Of a DNA stretch of 64,000 nt, positions 26,980 to 35,974 are shown piece after piece. Positions within the stretch are counted from its first letter, which is position 1. Each line of letters begins with the position of its first letter. The position numbers were made by a program, and so were the translations under genes. The notes under the pieces were generated by a model that saw only the letters and a list, made by a program, of their open reading frames with translations, searched no databases and was not told the DNA's origin. This DNA comes from Lachnospiraceae bacterium (lineage in GTDB: Bacteria > Bacillota > Clostridia > Lachnospirales > Lachnospiraceae). Location of the stretch: NCBI GenBank assembly GCA_017396555.1, contig JAFQLS010000052.1:17782-81781 (forward strand). Reading direction: 5' to 3'.

Positions 26980-28128
26980 TTACTCCTCCTGTCTTTCTTC
27001 TGCATATTTATTAATATCTGAAGCGGTGGTTAAATAAATACTGGTTCGTATTTTATCCCAATATTTAATTCCAAACTTGAAAATAGCTACAATAGCAGCT
27101 ATAAGTGCGATTAACACTTCAAAAGTTTTTGAAATATCATCACCGGTAAGAAGTGTTTCCACGAATTTAAAACTAGTCATGGATAACAAACTTCCTAAGA
27201 CAAGTGTAGGAATAATTATTCTTGCTTTTACATATGGTAGAGCACCGATAACTTTACCCGTTTGCCCGTTGACCATTATTGTATAACACTTTTTTTTATC
27301 ATCCAGAAATGAAAGAAACCATACAGGTAATAGTGCATAAGTAACAGAGTTTATCTTATATGTAGGGGAATCTGCTGTTATCGAAACGCTGTGTGCAGGA
27401 ATGGTTTTTATAACTTCCTCATTGTATAGTTCTCTTGCATTGTAGGTAGCATCATATTTTCCATATTCTGATGTTACATCATAGCGATCGGCGTAAAAAC
27501 CTGACAAATAGCCTATATTAAAATCCTTTGCATCGCTAAAATCATAGGGTTCAAGACGCTGCGAAGACCTGTTATCAAGTCTCTTAGAAGCGTCTACAGT
27601 TAAATTGCTGAAACTGCATTCACACTCTCTAAAATAATAATATGTACGAGCATCTTTACCATGACCTTCAGTACCTTTTATGGTCTGCTGACTACGATAA
27701 TCCATATCGTATAGCCAGAATGGTACATATATTCCGCAAATTCGTTCTGTCTTAAAATTTCTTAATTTTTTTTTAGTAAAAATACTTTTTCTTAAATATT
27801 TGCGAATAGCACGCTCGGCTTCGTCTCTTGTAACAGAAAAAGGAATTATCTTTTCGGGCTTTTCCCATGAGGAAACCCTGTTAAATACAATAGTTGGCTG
27901 ACCACAATAACCACAGAATGTAGCAGCTTCCACGTCATTAATAGTAAGTTCAGCGCCACAGGTGGTACATTTATATATGTCACACTCCATGGATTCAAAC
28001 TGTGAATATAGTTCTTCTTCAATTGTTCCGCTAGGGCTGAATTTACTGTTACAGCTAGGGCATGTAAGAGATTTATTTTCAATACTATATATTAATGCTT
28101 TACCGCAATTAGGACATTTACAAATCAT
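26980..28128 (-). CDS. Zinc-ribbon membrane protein, second paralogue
   Basis: A 382-residue protein with the same plan as its neighbours. Four CxxC knuckles (CPNC, CPSC, CTTC, CGYC) sit in the first 85 residues, then RICGIYVPFWLYDMDY, YTIMVNGQTGKVIGALPYVK and two C-terminal membrane helices. The ATG at 28128 after GGGGG is preferred over an upstream start at 28149. It overlaps the end of the upstream small gene by 11 nt, as expected in a tightly packed operon that arose by tandem duplication. Confidence 0.8.
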   Translation of the reverse strand: MICKCPNCGKALIYSIENKSLTCPSCNSKFSPSGTIEEELYSQFESMECDIYKCTTCGAELTINDVEAATFCGYCGQPTIVFNRVSSWEKPEKIIPFSVTRDEAERAIRKYLRKSIFTKKKLRNFKTERICGIYVPFWLYDMDYRSQQTIKGTEGHGKDARTYYYFRECECSFSNLTVDASKRLDNRSSQRLEPYDFSDAKDFNIGYLSGFYADRYDVTSEYGKYDATYNARELYNEEVIKTIPAHSVSITADSPTYKINSVTYALLPVWFLSFLDDKKKCYTIMVNGQTGKVIGALPYVKARIIIPTLVLGSLLSMTSFKFVETLLTGDDISKTFEVLIALIAAIVAIFKFGIKYWDKIRTSIYLTTASDINKYAEERQEE

Positions 28129-28309
28129 AAAAATTACCCCCACTAACATTGTTTTCTGCGACTTTTATATGTACAGTATTGTCTGCAAAATCTTGAAAGT
28201 CTCCTTTTGAATTGCCAATGTCATTTGATTTGACAGCAAGGAAACCAACCATGGCATATGCTAGACCAAATCCTATTCCGATTCCTAATATTAAAGGTAA
28301 TAAAAACAT
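28118..28309 (-). CDS. Small single-pass membrane protein, first copy
   Basis: A 63-residue protein: membrane helix MFLLPLILGIGIGFGLAYAM, then ND-I-GNSKGDFQDF. The ATG at 28309 lies one base after the stop of the zinc-ribbon gene upstream and is preceded by AGGATGG. Same family as the small genes at 25385 and 26781. Confidence 0.75.
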   Translation of the reverse strand: MFLLPLILGIGIGFGLAYAMVGFLAVKSNDIGNSKGDFQDFADNTVHIKVAENNVSGGNFYDL

Positions 28310-28310
28310 A

Positions 28311-29453
28311 TTAACCATCCTGCCTTTCTTTAGCAAATTTGTTAATGGATTCGGCTGTGGTTAGACCGATACTCTTCTTAAGCTTTTTAAATTGCTTAGC
28401 TCCATAACTGAAAGAAATAAAAATTAATACAATATATATAAATAATGATTCTCTGAAATCTTTTGGATGACTATATAAATCGCTTTCTAGAAATTTAATA
28501 GCTAATCCAGATAATAATGTACCAAGAATCATAATAGCTGCTTTTATTTTAAATTTGACATAAGGTACAGCACCAACCGTTTTGCCGGTTTGTCCATTAA
28601 CCATTATGGTATATCCTTTATCTTCGTGAATAAATGACAAGAACCACACCGGTAGCATTGCATAGGTTTCTGAAAGAATTTCATGTGTGGGATTATCTTG
28701 TGTTATCTTAACGTTGTCAGCCGGTACAGATTTAATGACTTCCTGATTAAAAAGTTCTTTAACTTTGTATACAGCAAAGAACTTTTTATCCTGAGATGTA
28801 CTGTCATAGCAGTCGGCATAAAAACCTGACAAATATCCTGCCTCAAAAGGCTTCAGTGCAGTGGTATCAAAGGGCTCTAAACGTTGTGAAGATTCATCCT
28901 GAAGTCTTCTGGATGCGTCAACAGTAACTTTATTAAAAGTACATTCTGAAATTCTGCGATAATAATGCGTTTGTCGATATTTTCCATGTTTAATAGTGCC
29001 TCTTAATACCTGATTGCTGGAATAAAACACGTCATATAACCAAAAAGGAACATATATACCGCAGATACGTTCTGTTTGAAAGTTCTTGACTCCTCCATCG
29101 ACAAAAAACCCTCTGCGTAAATGATTACGAATAGCTTCTTCAGCTTGTTCTCTTGTGATAGAAAAGGGTATTATAAATTCTGGCTTTTTTTGAGAAGCAA
29201 CTCTGTTAAAAATTATGGTAGGTTGTCCGCAATAAGCACAAAAAGTAGCAGCTTCTACATCATTTACTGCTATTTCCGCACCACAGGTAGTACATGAATA
29301 TATATCACATTGCATAGTCTCATATTCGGATATAGTTTCTTCATCTACTGCATCATTTGGATTAAAATTACTATCACATGCAGGACATAAAAGCAGTTGT
29401 TCATCAATATTATAGCTTAATGCTTCTCCGCAATTAGGACATTTACAAATCAT
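28311..29453 (-). CDS. Zinc-ribbon membrane protein, first paralogue
   Basis: A 380-residue protein and the first gene of the six-gene minus-strand operon. Four CxxC knuckles (CPNC, CPAC, CTTC, CAYC), the RICGIYVPFWLYDVFY block, YTIMVNGQTGKTVGAVPYVK and two membrane helices near the end are all conserved with the other copies. The ATG at 29453 follows AAGGTGA; a GTG 12 nt upstream lies inside that ribosome binding site. A TATACT sequence (minus strand, 29484-29489) may be the -10 of the operon promoter. Confidence 0.8.
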   Translation of the reverse strand: MICKCPNCGEALSYNIDEQLLLCPACDSNFNPNDAVDEETISEYETMQCDIYSCTTCGAEIAVNDVEAATFCAYCGQPTIIFNRVASQKKPEFIIPFSITREQAEEAIRNHLRRGFFVDGGVKNFQTERICGIYVPFWLYDVFYSSNQVLRGTIKHGKYRQTHYYRRISECTFNKVTVDASRRLQDESSQRLEPFDTTALKPFEAGYLSGFYADCYDSTSQDKKFFAVYKVKELFNQEVIKSVPADNVKITQDNPTHEILSETYAMLPVWFLSFIHEDKGYTIMVNGQTGKTVGAVPYVKFKIKAAIMILGTLLSGLAIKFLESDLYSHPKDFRESLFIYIVLIFISFSYGAKQFKKLKKSIGLTTAESINKFAKERQDG

Positions 29454-29535
29454 TTTAAGAATCACCTTTTCTAAAAATAAACTAGTATAATCTTATCATA
29501 TAAACAAATAATTGTAAATTTTTATTATAAACTAG

Positions 29536-29564
29536 TTGACTTTGTTGGTTTAAAGTGCTATTAT
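29536..29564 (+). promoter_or_regulatory. Promoter of the aromatic amino acid operon
   Basis: TTGACT (29536-29541), 17-nt spacer, TATTAT (29559-29564), placing the start about 30 nt before the leader peptide. It diverges from the zinc-ribbon operon. Confidence 0.75.
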
Positions 29565-29600
29565 AGTGACTATCAAAAAATTATGAAGGAGGCAGTTAAA

Positions 29601-29678
29601 ATGAAAAACAATAAATTTTATTACTTTTATTACTTTTTTAATAAGGACTGCCCGGCTTCAATGATGTTCAAAGATTAG
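29601..29678 (+). CDS. Phe/Tyr-rich attenuator leader peptide of the aro operon
   Basis: A 25-codon frame with a strong GAAGGAGG ribosome binding site. Residues 6-13 are FYYFYYFF, eight consecutive Phe or Tyr codons, and the stop TAG lies at 29676. It resembles pheL-type leaders in which ribosome stalling at scarce charged tRNA decides between antiterminator and terminator. GGACTGCCCG (29645-29654), just after the Phe/Tyr run, can pair with CGGACAGTCC (29700-29709), which overlaps the terminator's 5' arm. It is too short for ordinary gene finders. Confidence 0.88.
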   Translation: MKNNKFYYFYYFFNKDCPASMMFKD

Positions 29679-29750
29679 ATTCTTTGAATTGAATAAAAAC
29701 GGACAGTCCGAATTTGATGTACTATTTGGTACACAAATCGGACTTTTTTT
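29645..29750 (+). terminator. Attenuator: antiterminator and terminator hairpins
   Basis: Three elements are visible. The antiterminator pairs 29645-29654 with 29700-29709 (one mismatch). A middle hairpin pairs TTCAAAGA with TCTTTGAA (29667-29689). The terminator is GTCCGAATTTGATGTAC (29706-29722) with GTACACAAATCGGAC (29729-29743) and seven T (29744-29750). Antiterminator and terminator share 29706-29709 and are mutually exclusive. A ribosome finishing the leader would cover the first strand and allow termination. Confidence 0.85.
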
Positions 29751-29789
29751 ATTCCTTAAATAAAAAATAAGAAAAGAGAGGTATTTATT

Positions 29790-30818
29790 ATGAGAATGAA
29801 TTTTAAGAGAAAGCTTCCAATTCCACAGGAGGTTAAAAAAGAATTTGCATTAACTGAAAAAATGGTACAGGTAAAGGAAAATAGAGATTACGAGATAAGA
29901 AGCGTATTTGAAGGACAGCTTGATAAATTTATCCTTATTATAGGACCATGTTCTGCTGATCAGAGTGAACCTGTTCTTGAATATATTTCCCGTCTTCGTA
30001 AGATAGAGGATCAGGTTTCAGACAAGATGATAATTATTCCTCGTATATACACCAATAAGCCAAGAACTACAGGTCAGGGATATAAAGGAATGTTACATCA
30101 GCCGGATCCTAATGCTGAACCGGATATGTACAAAGGTATTGTCGCAATTAGAGAATTACATTTAGCAGCGCTTAGAGACTACGATTTTTCATGTGCGGAT
30201 GAAATGTTATATCCTGAAAATTACAGATATCTTTCAGACCTTCTTTCATATGTTGCAATTGGTGCCCGTTCGGTTGAAAATCAGCAACACAGATTAACAG
30301 CTAGTGGAATTGAGGTGCCGGTTGGAATGAAGAATCCTACAGGTGGAGACTTAAGTGTTATGATGAATTCTATAGTAGCTGCACAGTCAAGCCATACATT
30401 TTTATATCGTGGCTGGGAAGTTACAAGCAAGGGTAATCCTTGGTCACATGCAATTCTTAGAGGCTATATTGATTACACGGGTAAGAGTACATCAAATTAC
30501 CATTACGAAGACCTTGTTCAGGTAAATGAATTGTATGCAAAGTCAGGACTTGCAAATCCTTCTGTTATTGTTGATACAAATCACAACAATTCAGGAAAAC
30601 AATATCTTGAACAGGTGCGTATTGCAAAGGATATCGTTCATAGCCGCAATCAGAATCCGGATATCAAGAAGCTTGTAAAGGGCTTGATGATTGAGAGTTA
30701 TCTTGAGGATGGTGCTCAGGGTATAGGAGAAAATGTTTTTGGAAAATCTATCACAGACCCTTGTCTTGGATGGGAAAAGACAGAAAGCCTTATTTTCGAT
30801 ATTGCTGATAAACTATAA
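29790..30818 (+). CDS. aroF: 3-Deoxy-7-phosphoheptulonate (DAHP) synthase, AroG/AroF class I
   Basis: First enzyme of the shikimate pathway, condensing phosphoenolpyruvate and erythrose 4-phosphate. The 342-residue protein matches the AroFGH class: IGPCSADQSE, IYTNKPRTTGQGYKGML, GARSVENQQHR, GMKNPTGGDL and GLMIESYLEDGAQ, ending with GKSITDPCLGWE. AGAGAGG precedes the ATG. It is the first structural gene after the Phe/Tyr attenuator, so flux into the pathway would be set by aromatic amino acid supply. Whether the enzyme is also feedback-inhibited cannot be told. Confidence 0.95.
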   Translation: MRMNFKRKLPIPQEVKKEFALTEKMVQVKENRDYEIRSVFEGQLDKFILIIGPCSADQSEPVLEYISRLRKIEDQVSDKMIIIPRIYTNKPRTTGQGYKGMLHQPDPNAEPDMYKGIVAIRELHLAALRDYDFSCADEMLYPENYRYLSDLLSYVAIGARSVENQQHRLTASGIEVPVGMKNPTGGDLSVMMNSIVAAQSSHTFLYRGWEVTSKGNPWSHAILRGYIDYTGKSTSNYHYEDLVQVNELYAKSGLANPSVIVDTNHNNSGKQYLEQVRIAKDIVHSRNQNPDIKKLVKGLMIESYLEDGAQGIGENVFGKSITDPCLGWEKTESLIFDIADKL

Positions 30819-30849
30819 ACAAATTTATTATTGAAATGGATGATGAAAA

Positions 30850-31938
30850 ATGAGTGAACTTCAAAATGCAAGAGAAATAATTAACAAAGTTGATAAAGAA
30901 ATGGCGCGTTTATTCGAAATCCGTATGGATGCGGCTAAAGAGGTTGCAAAATACAAAAAAGAAAACGGCTTACCGATTGATGATTTTGTGAGAGAAAATG
31001 AAATAATAAAAAGAAATTCAAATTATATAGAGAATGAAGAATATCGCTCTTATTATGTGAATTTTTTAAAGAAGAATATTAAGCTGTCTAAAGATTTGCA
31101 GCATCGTCTTCTTGAAGGAATGACGGTTGCATATAGTGGTGTGGAAGGTGCATTTGCGAATGTTGCAGCTCGCCGTATATTTCCGGATGCAAGATGCATT
31201 CCTTATGCCGATTTTAAAGCGGCATACAGAGCTGTAGAGAAAGGAGAATGTGATTGTGTAATTCTTCCTATCGAGAATAGTTTTAATGGTGATGTAGGAA
31301 ATGTTTTAGATCTTGCATTCTTTGGTTCGCTATACATAAATGGTGTATATGAGGCTGAAATTGTTCAAAATCTTCTCGGAGTTAAGGGAGCAAGGATTTC
31401 GGATATTAAAAAAGTAATCAGTCATCCACAGGCACTTGGGCAATGTGCCACTTATATTGATAACCATGGTTTTGAAAGTGAAGATGCTGTAAATACTGCG
31501 ATTGCAGCTAAAATGGTTGCCGAAATGAGTGATAAAAGTATAGCGGCTATTGGCAGCGCAGAAGCGGCACAACAATTTGGTTTACAAATAATATCAGAGA
31601 AAATAAATGATAGTGGAACCAATACAACCAGATTTGCAATTTTTTCACGTTCAAACAGAACACCTCAACAGGGTGATGAGAGATTTATTATGATGTTTAC
31701 AGTTAAAAACGCTGCCGGTTCCCTTGGTGAAGCGATATCTGTTATAGGAAAGTACGGCTTTAACCTTAGGGCTTTAAAAAGCCGTCCAACTAAGGAGCTT
31801 GTATGGGATTATTTCTTTTACGTTGAAGGTGAAGGAAATATTAACAGTCAAGAGGGTGAGGCTATGTTGGAACAGTTGAAGGATTGTTGTTCAAATTTGA
31901 AAATTGCGGGTTCCTATGAAAAGGAAATACATATTTAA
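30850..31938 (+). CDS. pheA: Bifunctional chorismate mutase/prephenate dehydratase
   Basis: A 362-residue P-protein that makes phenylpyruvate from chorismate. An AroQ-type chorismate mutase helix bundle occupies residues 1-85 (INKVDKEMARLFEIRM), the dehydratase follows (VAYSGVEGAFANVAARRIFP; NDSGTNTTRFAIF with the catalytic T-R-F), and an ACT domain lies at about 280-355. In the ACT domain the usual Phe-binding ESRP appears as KSRP (RALKSRPTKE), which may affect feedback inhibition. It is the second gene after the attenuator. Confidence 0.95.
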   Translation: MSELQNAREIINKVDKEMARLFEIRMDAAKEVAKYKKENGLPIDDFVRENEIIKRNSNYIENEEYRSYYVNFLKKNIKLSKDLQHRLLEGMTVAYSGVEGAFANVAARRIFPDARCIPYADFKAAYRAVEKGECDCVILPIENSFNGDVGNVLDLAFFGSLYINGVYEAEIVQNLLGVKGARISDIKKVISHPQALGQCATYIDNHGFESEDAVNTAIAAKMVAEMSDKSIAAIGSAEAAQQFGLQIISEKINDSGTNTTRFAIFSRSNRTPQQGDERFIMMFTVKNAAGSLGEAISVIGKYGFNLRALKSRPTKELVWDYFFYVEGEGNINSQEGEAMLEQLKDCCSNLKIAGSYEKEIHI

Positions 31939-31953
31939 GAGGCGGTGAATAGA

Positions 31954-33492
31954 ATGATTATTCCAGTAAAAACACAAAATGGTTCATATAATATTTACCT
32001 TGAGAGAGGTGCATTATCCAAGGCCGGAGAATATTTTAAGCTTGACAGAAAGGTTCTTATAGTTACGGATTCAGGTGTTCCGGTCGAGTATGCAAAAACA
32101 GTAGCCAAATGTTGTAAGATTCCTGTTATAGTTACCATAGAAATGGGTGAAAGGTCTAAGAATATGGATACATTTAAGGAGCTGCTTGGTTATATGGTTG
32201 AAAATAATTTTACCCGTACAGACTGTGTCGTAGCAGTTGGTGGTGGAGTAGTAGGTGACCTTAGTGGATTTGTTGCATCAACATTTATGCGAGGCGTGGA
32301 TTTTTACAATATTCCAACGACGATGCTTTCACAGGTGGATTCTTCCATAGGTGGAAAAACAGCAATTGATTTTATGGGATATAAAAATATTGTGGGTGCA
32401 TTTTATCCGCCAATGGGAGTGTTGATTGACCCGGATACATTGAAGACACTTCCAAAACGCCAGTTGTCAAATGGACTTGCGGAGGCTTTAAAGATGTCTG
32501 CAACAAGTGATAAAGACCTTTTTGCAATATTTGAAAATGATGATATAGAAGCTAGTATTGATACCATTATTGAACGCTCTCTTCGTATTAAAAAATATGT
32601 GGTTGAGGAGGATGAGAAGGAAGCCGGACTTAGAAAAATTTTGAATTTTGGTCATACGCTTGCACATGCAATTGAGAGTGCAAATGACCTTGAAAAATAT
32701 TATCACGGTGAATGTGTAGGAATAGGTATGCTTCCTATGTGTGATTATAAGGTGAGAGAAAGACTTTTACCTGTTCTAAAAAAGCTTCAATTACCTACAA
32801 ATACAGAGTATACAATAGATGATTTGCTTGAAGCATGCAGGCATGATAAGAAAGCATCGGGAGATACTATTACTATTGTATATGTTTCTGAAATTGGAAA
32901 TGCAGAGTTAAAAAATATGAGCTTTGAGGAATACGAAGATTTAGTGCGGGAGGGTTTAGAATTTGATCCGAATTATCGTGAAACCGTAAACTTAAAGCAA
33001 AATATTGTTTTAACCGGAATGCCTGGAAGTGGAAAGACAACTATCGGAAAACTAATTGCAGAAGAAACAGGGATGAAATTTATTGATACAGACGAAGAAA
33101 TAGTTAAAAGAGAAAATAAAACGATTCCTGAGATATTTGAAGAGAGTGGTGAAAAAGGATTCCGTAAGATTGAAACTGAGGTAATAGCAGACATATCAGT
33201 TGTAGAAAATGCAGTTATTTCTACCGGTGGAGGAGCAATACTTAATAAGACTAATATAGATATGCTTAGGGAAAATGGAAGAATTTATTTTATTGACAGA
33301 GCACTTGAAGATATAGTTGCAACCTCTGACAGACCTTTATCAAGTAACAGAACTGACCTTGAAAAGAGATATTCAGAGAGATATGAGTTATATTGTTCAA
33401 GATGTGACAAACAAATAAAGATTAGTAATGAAGCTTATTCAAATATGAAAATAATTTTAGAGGACTTTTATGATGAAAATACTTGTGATTAA
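31954..33492 (+). CDS. aroB-aroK: Fused 3-dehydroquinate synthase / shikimate kinase
   Basis: A 512-residue fusion of two shikimate-pathway enzymes. Residues 1 to about 340 are dehydroquinate synthase (VAVGGGVVGDLSGFVASTFM; QVDSSIGGKTAIDF; KILNFGHTLAHAIE with metal-binding histidines). Residues about 345-512 are shikimate kinase (GMPGSGKTTIGK Walker A; DTDEEIV; STGGGAI; DRPLS lid). A GTG at 31945 is too close to the ribosome binding site; ATG 31954 after GGTGA is preferred. Separate aroB and aroK are the usual state in Bacillus; fusions occur in some Clostridia. Confidence 0.93.
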   Translation: MIIPVKTQNGSYNIYLERGALSKAGEYFKLDRKVLIVTDSGVPVEYAKTVAKCCKIPVIVTIEMGERSKNMDTFKELLGYMVENNFTRTDCVVAVGGGVVGDLSGFVASTFMRGVDFYNIPTTMLSQVDSSIGGKTAIDFMGYKNIVGAFYPPMGVLIDPDTLKTLPKRQLSNGLAEALKMSATSDKDLFAIFENDDIEASIDTIIERSLRIKKYVVEEDEKEAGLRKILNFGHTLAHAIESANDLEKYYHGECVGIGMLPMCDYKVRERLLPVLKKLQLPTNTEYTIDDLLEACRHDKKASGDTITIVYVSEIGNAELKNMSFEEYEDLVREGLEFDPNYRETVNLKQNIVLTGMPGSGKTTIGKLIAEETGMKFIDTDEEIVKRENKTIPEIFEESGEKGFRKIETEVIADISVVENAVISTGGGAILNKTNIDMLRENGRIYFIDRALEDIVATSDRPLSSNRTDLEKRYSERYELYCSRCDKQIKISNEAYSNMKIILEDFYDENTCD

Positions 33493-33901
33493 CGGACCAA
33501 ATCTTAACATGCTCGGTATCAGAGAACCAGATCATTATGGCAGAGAGACATATGCTGATCTTGTAAAAAAAATTAATAATTATTGTGAATTAAAGGGAAT
33601 AGAGGTAAAACTATTTCAGTCAAATCACGAAGGGGCACTTGTTGATGAAATTCAAAATGCATATGGAAATATTGATGGAATTGTTATTAATCCAGGTGCG
33701 TATACACATACAAGTATAGCTATATTAGATGCTGTAAAATCAGTGAACATTCCAACCGTTGAGGTTCATATTTCAAAGGTTGAGGAACGTGAAGAATTCA
33801 GACAGATAAGTTATGTGCGACTTGCCTGTGTAAAAACTATTACAGGTCATGGAACAGATGGCTATCTTGAAGCTATTGATTATTTAGTTGGGAGCAAATA
33901 G
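33470..33901 (+). CDS. aroQ: Type II 3-dehydroquinate dehydratase
   Basis: A 143-residue type II enzyme converting dehydroquinate to dehydroshikimate. KILVINGPNLNMLGIREP, the catalytic tyrosine region (H-Y-G-R-E-T-Y), QSNHEGALVDEIQ, GIVINPGAYTHTSIA and EVHISKVEEREEFR are all present. It overlaps the aroB-aroK end by 23 nt. Two ATG codons in tandem (33470, 33473) can serve as start after GAGG. Confidence 0.95.
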   Translation: MMKILVINGPNLNMLGIREPDHYGRETYADLVKKINNYCELKGIEVKLFQSNHEGALVDEIQNAYGNIDGIVINPGAYTHTSIAILDAVKSVNIPTVEVHISKVEEREEFRQISYVRLACVKTITGHGTDGYLEAIDYLVGSK

Positions 33902-33902
33902 T

Positions 33903-35105
33903 ATGAAGGCAGTATTCAAACCTAGTAAACTTAATGGAACCATATCAGCGCCACCTTCAAAAAGTATGGCACACAGATACTTAATTGGTGCAGCTCTGTC
34001 TGGTCAAAAATGTATTTTGTCAGGTGTTGACTATAGTGAAGATATACTTGCAAGTATTGATTGTTTAAAGGCACTTGGGGCTGAAATAACAGCTGAAAAA
34101 GATACTGTAATTGTAGAGTCTTGCGATTTTATGAAGGCAAAAAATCCCGTATTAGAATGTAGGGAAAGTGGGAGCACTCTTAGATTTTTTATCCCGCTTG
34201 CATTATGTATGGGGAATGAGGTTGTTTTAAATGGAAGTGAGAGACTTTTGGAGAGACCTCTTGGTGTCTACGAGGAGCTGTGCAGTGAAAATGGCTTTAA
34301 GTTTGATAAGAATAAAAATAGTGTAACAGTTTGTGGAAATCTTAAGAGTGGAAATTATAAGCTCAGAGGTGATATAAGCAGTCAGTTTATTACAGGATTA
34401 ATTTTTGCCCTTATTTATCTTAATGAGGATAGCGAGATTGAAATTATCCCGCCCTTTGAAAGCAGGTCTTATATTAATTTAACAATCAGTGCGTTAAAAT
34501 CCTTTGGTGCAGATATTGAATTTATGGATGAATACAAAATTGCGATTAAGAAGTCAGAGTTAAATGCTTTTTCGGGAAGAATTGAAGGTGATTATTCTAA
34601 TGCAGCATTTCTTGATGCATTTAATTATATAGGTTCGAATGTAAATATATCTAATTTAAACCCTTATAGCTTGCAGGGTGACAGGGTTTATGCAGAATAT
34701 TTTGAACAAATTTCAAAGGGAGTACCGACTCTTGATATTTCTGATTGCCCGGATTTGGGACCGATTTTATTTGCTCTTGCCGCAATGAAAAATGGGGCTG
34801 TATTTACAGGAACTAACAGGCTTAAGGCAAAAGAAAGTGACAGAGGTCAGGCTATGTATGACGAGCTTAAGAAGCTTGGAGTTGAGTTAGAAATACGTGA
34901 TAATTCTATTATTGTGCCCAAGCAGAAGCTTGAGTTTAATGGAGAGATTCTTGACGCTCATAACGACCATAGAATTGTTATGTCGATGTCGGTTATTTTA
35001 TCAGAAATTGGCGGAGAAATTGAAGGAGTACAGGCGGTAAGAAAGAGTTATCCGGGATTTTTTGAGGATATAAAGGAACTTGGAGCAAAGGTGGAATTAA
35101 TATGA
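33903..35105 (+). CDS. aroA: 3-Phosphoshikimate 1-carboxyvinyltransferase (EPSP synthase)
   Basis: A 400-residue EPSP synthase. Signatures are PPSKSMAHRYLIGAAL, ESGSTLRFFIPLAL, GDISSQFITGLIFAL, GDYSNAAFLDAF and RLKAKESDRGQAM. It transfers the enolpyruvyl group of PEP to shikimate 3-phosphate. The ATG at 33903 after GGGAG is preferred over an in-frame TTG at 33888. It overlaps tyrA by 4 nt, so the operon is translationally coupled. Confidence 0.95.
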   Translation: MKAVFKPSKLNGTISAPPSKSMAHRYLIGAALSGQKCILSGVDYSEDILASIDCLKALGAEITAEKDTVIVESCDFMKAKNPVLECRESGSTLRFFIPLALCMGNEVVLNGSERLLERPLGVYEELCSENGFKFDKNKNSVTVCGNLKSGNYKLRGDISSQFITGLIFALIYLNEDSEIEIIPPFESRSYINLTISALKSFGADIEFMDEYKIAIKKSELNAFSGRIEGDYSNAAFLDAFNYIGSNVNISNLNPYSLQGDRVYAEYFEQISKGVPTLDISDCPDLGPILFALAAMKNGAVFTGTNRLKAKESDRGQAMYDELKKLGVELEIRDNSIIVPKQKLEFNGEILDAHNDHRIVMSMSVILSEIGGEIEGVQAVRKSYPGFFEDIKELGAKVELI

Positions 35106-35959
35106 TAGTTGATATAAGAAAAAGAATACTGATAGTTGGATTAGGACTTTTGGGTGGCAGCTATGCAAAGGTATTGAAAAGATTTGGGTTTCATATCAGT
35201 GCTATAACCAAGGAGCAAGGTTCGATAGATTATGCAATTAAAGAAAACATTATAGATGACGGTTCAACGGAGCTTGATAAGGAATTGATAGGAAATGCAG
35301 ATATTGTTATATTTGCATTATATCCTCATGTGTTTGTGGAATGGATTGAGGAGAACCAGAGCCTTCTTAAAAGCGGAGCACTTATAACAGACGTTACCGG
35401 TGTTAAAGGAAGTATTGTGTATAAGATTCAGGATATGCTTCGTCCGGATGTTGAGTTTATTGCAGCTCACCCAATGGCAGGACGCGAAGTGTCGGGCGTT
35501 GAAAATAGCTCTGATAAGATATTTATTGGAGCAAACTATATTGTAACGCCTACTGAAAAAAATACGGAGGAAGCCATTGAAACCTGTATGGAGCTTGGCA
35601 GACTTCTTGGTTTTTCAAATGTAACTACACTTTCACCGAAAGAGCATGACGAAATGATTGGTTTCCTTTCACAGCTTACACATTGCATTGCAATTACATT
35701 AATGACCTGCAATGACAAAGAAGATATGGAAAAATTTACGGGTGATTCATTTAGAGACCTCACACGTATCGCTCGTATAAATGACCTTATGTGGAGTGAA
35801 TTGTTTGTTGCAAATAAGCAGGCACTTTTAGAGCAGATGAATTTATTTATGGATAAGTTTAAAGAATTAAAAACTATGCTTGAGGAAGAGGATATTGACG
35901 GTATGAGAAAAATGATGCGCCATTCGACAGAAAGACGTGCGTTATTTGATAAGAAATAG
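35102..35959 (+). CDS. tyrA: Prephenate dehydrogenase
   Basis: A 285-residue enzyme making 4-hydroxyphenylpyruvate for tyrosine. The nucleotide-binding motif is VGLGLLGGSYAKVL, and ITDVTGVKGSIV, AAHPMAGREVSGVE and SQLTHCIAITLM are characteristic. No ACT domain is attached, in contrast to B. subtilis TyrA. With pheA and the leader's Phe+Tyr codons it shows that the operon serves both end products. Confidence 0.94.
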   Translation: MIVDIRKRILIVGLGLLGGSYAKVLKRFGFHISAITKEQGSIDYAIKENIIDDGSTELDKELIGNADIVIFALYPHVFVEWIEENQSLLKSGALITDVTGVKGSIVYKIQDMLRPDVEFIAAHPMAGREVSGVENSSDKIFIGANYIVTPTEKNTEEAIETCMELGRLLGFSNVTTLSPKEHDEMIGFLSQLTHCIAITLMTCNDKEDMEKFTGDSFRDLTRIARINDLMWSELFVANKQALLEQMNLFMDKFKELKTMLEEEDIDGMRKMMRHSTERRALFDKK

Positions 35960-35974
35960 GTAGGGATTGAAATT

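Noticed and set aside
29565-29760. T-box riboswitch before the aro operon
   Set aside because: The T-box bulge sequence and specifier arrangement are absent, whereas a leader peptide with a Phe/Tyr run and an antiterminator/terminator pair explain the region.
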